15,548 bases of DNA from Viridibacterium sediminicola (GTDB taxonomy: Bacteria; Pseudomonadota; Gammaproteobacteria; Burkholderiales; Rhodocyclaceae). The DNA lies in assembly GCF_039631295.1 (NCBI RefSeq), contig NZ_JBDIVE010000020.1, positions 1 to 15,548 of the forward strand, in the 5' to 3' direction. The notes under the pieces are model-generated. The model worked only from the letters and a program-made list of their open reading frames with translations. It had not been told where the DNA came from and made no database searches. Numbering within the stretch: the first letter of the stretch is position 1; every line of letters starts with the position of its first letter. Made by a program: the position numbers and the translations under genes. Positions 6,701 through 15,548 of this stretch are shown here, piece after piece.

Positions 6701-7931
6701 GCGCGCCCAGCAGATCATCGACGACATGCTGCGCAGCTACCGTCTCGATCTGGCCGACCAGATGCGCATCGTCGAGCGCGACACCTTCGAACGTATCGAG
6801 CGTCTGATCGGGGGTGAAGTGGCCAATGGCGGTCCGAAGAAGCTCGCCAAGGGCACCAAGATCACCAAGGAATACCTGGCCGAGCTGGAGCAATACAACT
6901 GGTTCGACATCCGCATGGCCGACGACGCCATCGCCGTGCAACTGGAGCAACTGCGCGAAGGTCTGGAAAAGACCCGCAAGGACTTCGACCTCGCTTTCGA
7001 AGCGAAGAAGAAGAAGCTCACGCAAGGCGACGAGCTGCCCCCGGGCGTGCAGAAGATGGTCAAGGTCTATCTGGCTGTGAAGCGTCGTCTGCAGCCGGGT
7101 GACAAGATGGCCGGTCGTCACGGTAACAAGGGTGTGGTGTCGAAGATTGTTCCGGTCGAAGACATGCCCTACATGGAGAACGGTACGCCGGTCGACATCG
7201 TGCTCAACCCGCTGGGCGTGCCTTCGCGGATGAACATCGGTCAGATTCTCGAGACTCACCTGGGCTGGGCTGCCAAGGGTCTGGGCAACAAGATCGGTGC
7301 GATGCTCGCTTCGCAGACCAACGTCAAGGAAATCCGTGGTTTCCTCGACCAGATCTACAACGGCAGCGGCAAGAGCGAAGACATCGTCAGTCTTGATGAT
7401 CAGGAAGTCATCGAGCTGGCCGGCAATCTGTCGAAGGGCGTGCCCTTCGCCACGCCGGTGTTCGACGGTGCCACCGAAGAAGAAATCGAAGACATGCTCA
7501 AACTCGCAGGCATGGATACCGGCGGTCAGGTGACCCTGAGCGACGGCCGTACCGGCGAAGCCTTCGAGCGCAAGGTGACTGTCGGCTACAAGCATGTGCT
7601 GAAGCTGCATCACTTGGTCGATGACAAGATGCACGCTCGTTCGACGGGTCCGTACTCGCTGGTGACGCAACAACCGCTGGGTGGTAAGGCCCAGTTCGGT
7701 GGTCAGCGCTTCGGTGAAATGGAAGTCTGGGCGCTGGAAGCCTACGGCGCGGCTTACACCCTGCAGGAAATGCTGACGGTGAAGTCCGATGACGTGACCG
7801 GTCGTACCAAGGTCTACGAAAACATCGTCAAGGGCGAGCACAAGATCGATGCCGGCATGCCGGAGTCGTTCAATGTGCTTGTGAAGGAAATCCGCTCGCT
7901 CGCTATCGATATCGATCTCGAACGTTACTGA
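3798..7931 (+). CDS. rpoB: RNA polymerase subunit beta
   Basis: The 1377-residue protein (E. coli 1342) forms, with beta prime, the catalytic cleft of RNA polymerase. The rifampicin pocket reads [20 protein letters not shown] from residue 532. Residues matching E. coli Gln513, Asp516, His526, Arg529 and Ser531 are all wild-type, with Ser531 at 556, so a rifampicin-sensitive form is expected. The active-site lysines (E. coli 1065 and 1073) are Lys1103 and Lys1111 in [16 protein letters not shown]. About 31 residues follow GRMKFN (412-442) where E. coli has about 11 by memory. The ATG has ACGGAG just upstream. rpoC begins 27 nt after the stop. Only one TTA, CTA or TCA codon occurs, a CTA at codon 887. 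Confidence 0.99.
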   Translation: [1377 protein letters not shown]

Positions 7932-7958
7932 GCCCTGACTGGACTGGAGTACTGATAC

Positions 7959-12182
<4,224 letters not shown>

Positions 12183-12189
12183 TGCTGGC

Positions 12190-12218
12190 TTGACGGACTG
12201 ACGCGGGGCTCCTATAAT
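12190..12218 (+). promoter_or_regulatory. Sigma70 promoter of the str block (rpsL-rpsG-fusA-tuf)
   Basis: TTGACG (12190-12195) and TATAAT (12213-12218) are separated by exactly 17 nt, matching 11 of 12 consensus bases. The first base of the -35 box lies 8 nt after the rpoC stop. Transcription should begin near 12225. The bases between the -10 box and the start, CCCGCG, are all G or C. Such a discriminator is a hallmark of promoters that ppGpp and DksA repress in the stringent response, as known for E. coli rRNA and r-protein promoters. The spacing and box quality are seen directly; activity and regulation are inferred. Confidence 0.85.
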
Positions 12219-12226
12219 CCCGCGTC
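12200..12226. repeat. Inverted repeat around the -10 box
   Basis: GACGCGGG (12200-12207) is the exact reverse complement of CCCGCGTC (12219-12226), leaving an 11-nt loop that contains the whole TATAAT. In RNA read through from rpoC it would form an 8-bp hairpin followed by TTTGAG, a weak terminator. In DNA it could be an operator or simply a shared terminator-promoter sequence. RNA started near 12225 would lack it. Confidence 0.7.
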
Positions 12227-12233
12227 TTTGAGT

Positions 12234-12265
12234 GAGCCGGTACTCGCGTGCCGGCTCTAGTTTTT
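12234..12265 (+). terminator. Intrinsic terminator between rpoC and rpsL
   Basis: GAGCCGGTAC (12234-12243) pairs with GTGCCGGCTC (12248-12257) over 10 pairs, one a G-T wobble, with loop TCGC. TAG and then five T residues follow (12261-12265). This is the strongest terminator shape after rpoC and would end the rpoBC transcript. It lies only about 9 nt downstream of the expected start of the str promoter, so new str transcripts must also pass it. Confidence 0.8.
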
Positions 12266-12344
12266 GTAGTACTTATTGATTGCGGCCCGAAGCAGTTTGT
12301 TGGGGGTGGTTCCCCGTGCTGGTGGTGCGATCCGAGGAAAATGA

Positions 12345-12722
12345 ATGCCAACCATTAACCAGCTTGTCCGCCAAGGGCGCCAGGCGATCGTCACCAAGNN
12401 NNNNNNNNNNNNNNNNNNNNNNNNNNNNNNNNNNNNNNNNNNNNNNNNNNNNNNNNNNNNNNNNNNNNNNNNNNNNNNNNNNNNNNNNNNNNNNNNNNNN
12501 NNNNNNNNNNNNNNNNNNNNNNNNNNNNNNNNNNNNNNNNNNNNNNNNNNNNNNNNNNNNNNNNNNNNNNNNNNNNNNNNNNNNNNNNNNNNNNNNNNNN
12601 NNNNNNNNNNNNNNNNNNNNNNNNNNNNNNNNNNNNNNNNNNNNNNNNNNNNNCTGCAAGGCGTCAAGGATCGCAAGCAATCCCGCTCCAAGTACGGCGC
12701 CAAGCGCCCGAAGAAGTCCTAA
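12345..12722 (+). CDS. rpsL: 30S ribosomal protein S12 (interior unsequenced)
   Basis: The visible N terminus MPTINQLVRQGRQAIVTK and C terminus LQGVKDRKQSRSKYGAKRPK are those of S12, the decoding-centre protein of the small subunit. Between them, codons 19-103 are all N. With the N run taken at face value the protein is 125 residues (E. coli 124) and the conserved Gly of GVKDRKQ falls at 106, the expected place, so the reading frame is intact. The missing part includes the lysines near 43 and 88 that control streptomycin response, so that phenotype cannot be read. GAGGA at 12334-12338 lies six nt before the ATG. It is first in the str block, 22 nt before rpsG. Confidence 0.95.
   Translation: MPTINQLVRQGRQAIVTKXXXXXXXXXXXXXXXXXXXXXXXXXXXXXXXXXXXXXXXXXXXXXXXXXXXXXXXXXXXXXXXXXXXXXXXXXXXXXXXXXXXXXLQGVKDRKQSRSKYGAKRPKKS
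12399..12653. other. Run of 255 N inside rpsL
   Basis: The bases are unknown here. The run is 255 long, exactly 85 codons, starting and ending on codon boundaries of rpsL. Its length fits the normal S12 size, so it is likely a masked segment or a well-sized scaffold gap rather than an arbitrary spacer. Confidence 0.98.
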
Positions 12723-12744
12723 TCACTGACGAAAGGAGATAGAC

Positions 12745-13215
12745 ATGCCCCGTCGTCGCGAAGTACCGAAACGTGAAATCCTGCCCGATCCCAAGTTCGG
12801 CAGCCAGGATGTTTCCAAGTTCATCAATGTTCTCATGATTGGTGGTAAGAAGGCTGTGGCCGAGCGCATCATCTACGGCGCGCTGGATCTGATTTCCAGC
12901 AAGTCCGGCAAGGATGCCATCGAGGTCTTCCAGACCGCCATCGGCAACGTCAAGCCGGTCGTCGAAGTGAAGAGCCGTCGCGTGGGTGGTGCAAACTACC
13001 AAGTGCCGGTTGAAGTGCGTCCGAGCCGTCGTATGGCCTTGTCCATGCGCTGGATTCGCGAAGCAGCACGCAAGCGCTCGGAAAAGTCGATGGCCCAGCG
13101 CCTGGCTGGCGAGCTGATCGAAGCGGCCGAAGGCCGTGGCGCCGCCATGAAGAAGCGTGACGAAGTGCACCGCATGGCAGACGCCAACAAGGCGTTCTCG
13201 CACTTCCGGTTCTGA
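12745..13215 (+). CDS. rpsG: 30S ribosomal protein S7
   Basis: The 156-residue protein nucleates folding of the 16S rRNA 3' major domain (the head of the 30S subunit) and lines the E site. It begins MPRRREVPKREILPDPKFGS, the universal S7 start, with KFINVLMIGGKKAVAERIIY and VEVKSRRVGGANYQVPVEVR (the rRNA-contacting beta hairpin region). It ends in MADANKAFSHFRF, with no long C-terminal extension. AAGGAG at 12733-12738 is six nt from the ATG. In E. coli, S7 represses through a roughly 100-nt rpsL-rpsG spacer; here that spacer is only 22 nt, so control must be placed elsewhere or be absent. Confidence 0.98.
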   Translation: MPRRREVPKREILPDPKFGSQDVSKFINVLMIGGKKAVAERIIYGALDLISSKSGKDAIEVFQTAIGNVKPVVEVKSRRVGGANYQVPVEVRPSRRMALSMRWIREAARKRSEKSMAQRLAGELIEAAEGRGAAMKKRDEVHRMADANKAFSHFRF

Positions 13216-13237
13216 TCGTTTTCTCGATCCAGACCAC

Positions 13238-13292
13238 TCGGGCCCTGCAAAGGGCTCGAATGCTTTGGGCGGGTGGCTTCTTGTCATCCGCC
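13238..13292 (+). promoter_or_regulatory. Two hairpins in the rpsG-fusA spacer
   Basis: The 122-nt spacer contains TCGGGCCCT (13238-13246) paired with AGGGCTCGA (13251-13259) around a GCAA tetraloop, with one G-U pair. A second stem of nine pairs runs between 13268-13276 and 13284-13292 with loop CTTCTTG and two G-U pairs. Neither is followed by a run of T, so they are not good terminators. They may be sites of mRNA processing, stability control or r-protein binding. The function is unknown. Confidence 0.45.
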
Positions 13293-13337
13293 TGTAGCAC
13301 ACTCTCCCTCTTTTGCTGTCACACAAAGGCGTAGGCC

Positions 13338-15434
13338 GTGGCTCGTAAGACCCCCATCAACCGATATCGCAACATTGGTATCTCTGCGCACATCGACGCC
13401 GGTAAAACGACGACGACTGAGCGCATTTTGTTCTACACCGGTGTCAATCACAAAATCGGTGAAGTGCATGATGGCGCGGCAACCATGGACTGGATGGAGC
13501 AAGAGCAGGAGCGTGGCATCACCATCACCTCCGCCGCCACCACCTGTTTCTGGAAGGGCATGGGCGGTAATTTCGACGAGCATCGCATCAATATCATTGA
13601 TACGCCGGGGCACGTCGATTTCACCATCGAAGTGGAGCGCTCCATGCGCGTGCTCGATGGTGCCTGCATGGTGTATTGCGCCGTCGGCGGTGTGCAGCCG
13701 CAGTCGGAGACGGTGTGGCGTCAGGCCAATAAATACGGCGTACCGCGCCTGGCTTTCGTCAACAAGATGGACCGCCAAGGGGCGGACTTCTTCAAGGTTT
13801 ACAACCAGATGCGCGCGCGTCTGGCGGCCAATCCGGTGCCTATCCAGGTGCCGATTGGCGCAGAAGACAGCTTCACCGGCGTGGTGGATCTGGTGAAGAT
13901 GAAAGCCATCCTTTGGGATGAGGCTTCGCAGGGCACCAAGTTCCGCTATGTCGAGATTCCCGCTGCGCTGCTGGCAACGGCCAAGGAGTGGCGCGAAAAA
14001 ATGCTCGAAGCGGCGGCCGAAGCCTCCGAAGAGTTGATGAACAAATACCTCGAAGACGGGGATTTGTCCGAAGCCGAGATCAAGGGCGCGCTGCGCCAGC
14101 GCACCATCCGCGGCGAGATCGTGCCGATGCTCTGTGGCACGGCCTTCAAGAACAAGGGCGTGCAGGCCATGCTCGACGCGGTGGTCGAATACATGCCCTC
14201 GCCGGTCGACATTCCGCCGGTGGATGGCGTTGATGGGCAGGAGCAGGCTGTCATCCGCAGGGCTGACGATGACGAGAAGTTCTCGGCTCTGGCATTCAAG
14301 CTGATGACCGACAAATACGTCGGCCAGCTGACCTTCATTCGCGTTTATTCGGGCGTCCTGCGCTCGGGCGATGCGGTCTACAACCCGATCAAGGGCAAGA
14401 AAGATCGCGTCGGTCGTCTGGTGCAGATGCACGCTAATGACCGCCAGGAAATCGATGAGGTGAGGGCAGGGGATATTGCCGCCTGCATCGGCTTGTCCTC
14501 GGTGACAACAGGCGAGACGCTGTGCGACCCGGAGGCCGAAGTCACGCTGGAGCGCATGATTTTCCCCGAGCCGGTGATTCACGTGGCGGTTGAGCCCAAG
14601 ACCAAGGGCGATCAGGAGAAGATGGGCATCGCCCTGGGCCGTCTGGCGCAGGAAGATCCGTCCTTCCGCGTGCGTACCGACGAAGAGTCGGGCCAGACCA
14701 TCATCTCCGGCATGGGCGAGCTGCACCTGGAAATTCTCGTCGACCGCATGAAGCGCGAGTTTGGCGTCGAAGCCAATGTCGGTGCGCCGCAAGTGGCTTA
14801 TCGCGAAACCATCCGCAAGACGGTCGAAGATGCCGAAGGCAAGTTCGTCAAACAGTCTGGTGGTCGCGGCCAGTACGGCCATGTGGTGCTCAAGATCGAG
14901 CCCAACGAGCCGGGCAAGGGTTATGAATTCGTTGATGCCATCAAGGGTGGCGTGGTGCCGCGGGAGTTCATTCCGGCGGTCGATAAAGGTCTGCAGGAGA
15001 GCATCCCGAACGGCGTGCTGGCGGGCTTTCCGGTGGTGGATGTGAAGTGCACGCTGCACTTCGGTTCATACCATGATGTTGACTCCAACGAAAATGCGTT
15101 CAAGATGGCGGCCTCGATGGCATTCAAGGAAGGCTGTCGCCGTGCTGGACCGGTTCTGCTGGAACCGATGATGGCTGTTGAAGTTGAAACACCAGAAGAG
15201 TTCATGGGTAACGTGATGGGCGACTTGTCGAGCCGTCGCGGGATCGTGCAGGGTATGGAAGATCTGCCGGGCGGTATCAAGGCGATCAAGGCAGAAGTGC
15301 CGCTGGCCGAGATGTTTGGTTACTCGACCACGATGCGCTCGCTGTCGCAAGGCCGTGCAACGTACTCGATGGAGTTCAAGCACTATAGTGAAGCACCGAA
15401 GAACGTCGCAGACGCCATCATCAACAAGAAGTAA
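13338..15434 (+). CDS. fusA: Elongation factor G (GTG start)
   Basis: The 698-residue GTPase drives ribosomal translocation and, with RRF, ribosome recycling. The P loop AHIDAGKT is at 17-24, the switch I region includes RGITITSAATTCFW, the G3 motif DTPGHVDF carries catalytic His92, and NKMD is at 142-145. Domain II (about 300-400) and the later domains follow, including SGGRGQYGHVV and FGSYHDVDSNENAFKMAASM. The start is GTG, supported by the family N terminus ARKTPINRYRNIGISAHID. The ribosome binding site is weak (AAAGG at 13325-13329). tuf begins 38 nt after the stop, giving the standard fusA-tuf pair. Nothing suggests the divergent EF-G2 type. Confidence 0.98.
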   Translation: MARKTPINRYRNIGISAHIDAGKTTTTERILFYTGVNHKIGEVHDGAATMDWMEQEQERGITITSAATTCFWKGMGGNFDEHRINIIDTPGHVDFTIEVERSMRVLDGACMVYCAVGGVQPQSETVWRQANKYGVPRLAFVNKMDRQGADFFKVYNQMRARLAANPVPIQVPIGAEDSFTGVVDLVKMKAILWDEASQGTKFRYVEIPAALLATAKEWREKMLEAAAEASEELMNKYLEDGDLSEAEIKGALRQRTIRGEIVPMLCGTAFKNKGVQAMLDAVVEYMPSPVDIPPVDGVDGQEQAVIRRADDDEKFSALAFKLMTDKYVGQLTFIRVYSGVLRSGDAVYNPIKGKKDRVGRLVQMHANDRQEIDEVRAGDIAACIGLSSVTTGETLCDPEAEVTLERMIFPEPVIHVAVEPKTKGDQEKMGIALGRLAQEDPSFRVRTDEESGQTIISGMGELHLEILVDRMKREFGVEANVGAPQVAYRETIRKTVEDAEGKFVKQSGGRGQYGHVVLKIEPNEPGKGYEFVDAIKGGVVPREFIPAVDKGLQESIPNGVLAGFPVVDVKCTLHFGSYHDVDSNENAFKMAASMAFKEGCRRAGPVLLEPMMAVEVETPEEFMGNVMGDLSSRRGIVQGMEDLPGGIKAIKAEVPLAEMFGYSTTMRSLSQGRATYSMEFKHYSEAPKNVADAIINKK

Positions 15435-15472
15435 TTTTGTTTACCCCTATTTTTTTGAACTAAGGACATTTC

Positions 15473-15548
15473 ATGGCCAAGGAAAAGTTTGAGCGGACGA
15501 AGCCGCACGTGAACGTGGGCACGATTGGTCACGTTGACCATGGTAAGA
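15473..15548 (+). CDS. tuf: Elongation factor Tu, N-terminal end (partial)
   Basis: The first 25 codons read MAKEKFERTKPHVNVGTIGH and then VDHGK, ending inside the P loop GHVDHGKT where the window stops. AAGGA at 15462-15466 is six nt from the ATG. Seven T residues (15450-15456) lie upstream without a hairpin, so no terminator is called between fusA and tuf. This is the str-operon (tufA-type) copy; the window opens with the end of the other copy. Confidence 0.97.
   Translation, partial: MAKEKFERTKPHVNVGTIGHVDHGK

Noticed and set aside
13281..13310. Possible fusA promoter (-35-like TTGTCA)
   Set aside because: No -10 box at a suitable distance; the downstream sequence is pyrimidine-rich.
13284..15059. 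Open frame of 591 codons on the - strand within fusA
   Set aside because: Shadow of fusA codon use, overlapping a clear EF-G gene over its whole length.
15450..15456. Run of seven T between fusA and tuf as a terminator
   Set aside because: No stem precedes it, and fusA-tuf co-transcription is expected.

Overview
The window is a conserved housekeeping cluster, all on the + strand, running from the end of one tuf gene to the start of a second. The order is tuf (3' end), tRNA-Trp(CCA), secE, nusG, rplK, rplA, rplJ, rplL, rpoB, rpoC, rpsL, rpsG, fusA, tuf (5' end). I see no mobile element, CRISPR array, phage gene or defence system, and nothing that looks like a previously undescribed system. 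The points of interest are regulatory.

Organism: the fusion of the secE-nusG-rplKAJL-rpoBC block with the rpsLG-fusA-tuf (str) block, with a tuf copy at each end, is typical of Betaproteobacteria. The proteins agree: RpoB starts [20 protein letters not shown] and its rifampicin region has [19 protein letters not shown]. A segment of about 31 residues after RpoB GRMKFN resembles what I remember from Rhodocyclales (Azoarcus/Thauera type) and is shorter in Burkholderia, Neisseria and E. coli. A Rhodocyclales-like source is therefore a tentative suggestion. DNA is GC-rich, and rpoB-rpoC almost completely avoid the codons TTA, CTA and TCA.

Layout: 1-258 holds the EF-Tu C terminus, a GAAA-capped hairpin and a complete tRNA-Trp. 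286-1169 encodes SecE (Sec translocon) and NusG (transcription elongation factor), overlapping by an ATGA. 1170-2406 has a structured leader, then L11 and L1. 2407-2691 is a highly structured L10-type leader, followed by L10 (TTG start) and L7/L12. 3634-3797 carries two terminator-like hairpins that probably lower transcription into rpoB and rpoC. 12183-12344 contains a near-consensus sigma70 promoter with a GC-rich discriminator, overlapped by an inverted repeat and followed within about 10 nt by a strong intrinsic terminator. This is the start of the str block: S12 (with a 255-nt run of N inside), S7, EF-G (GTG start) and the first 25 codons of EF-Tu.

Together the genes make the ribosomal L11/L1 region and L10-L12 stalk, two small-subunit proteins, both main elongation factors, the tRNA for Trp, the catalytic core of RNA polymerase, its elongation factor NusG, and a translocon subunit. 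Control is expected at the rRNA-mimic leaders (L1, L10), at the rplL-rpoB attenuators and at the str promoter. The longest stretch without a gene is 285 nt (2407-2691), described below.
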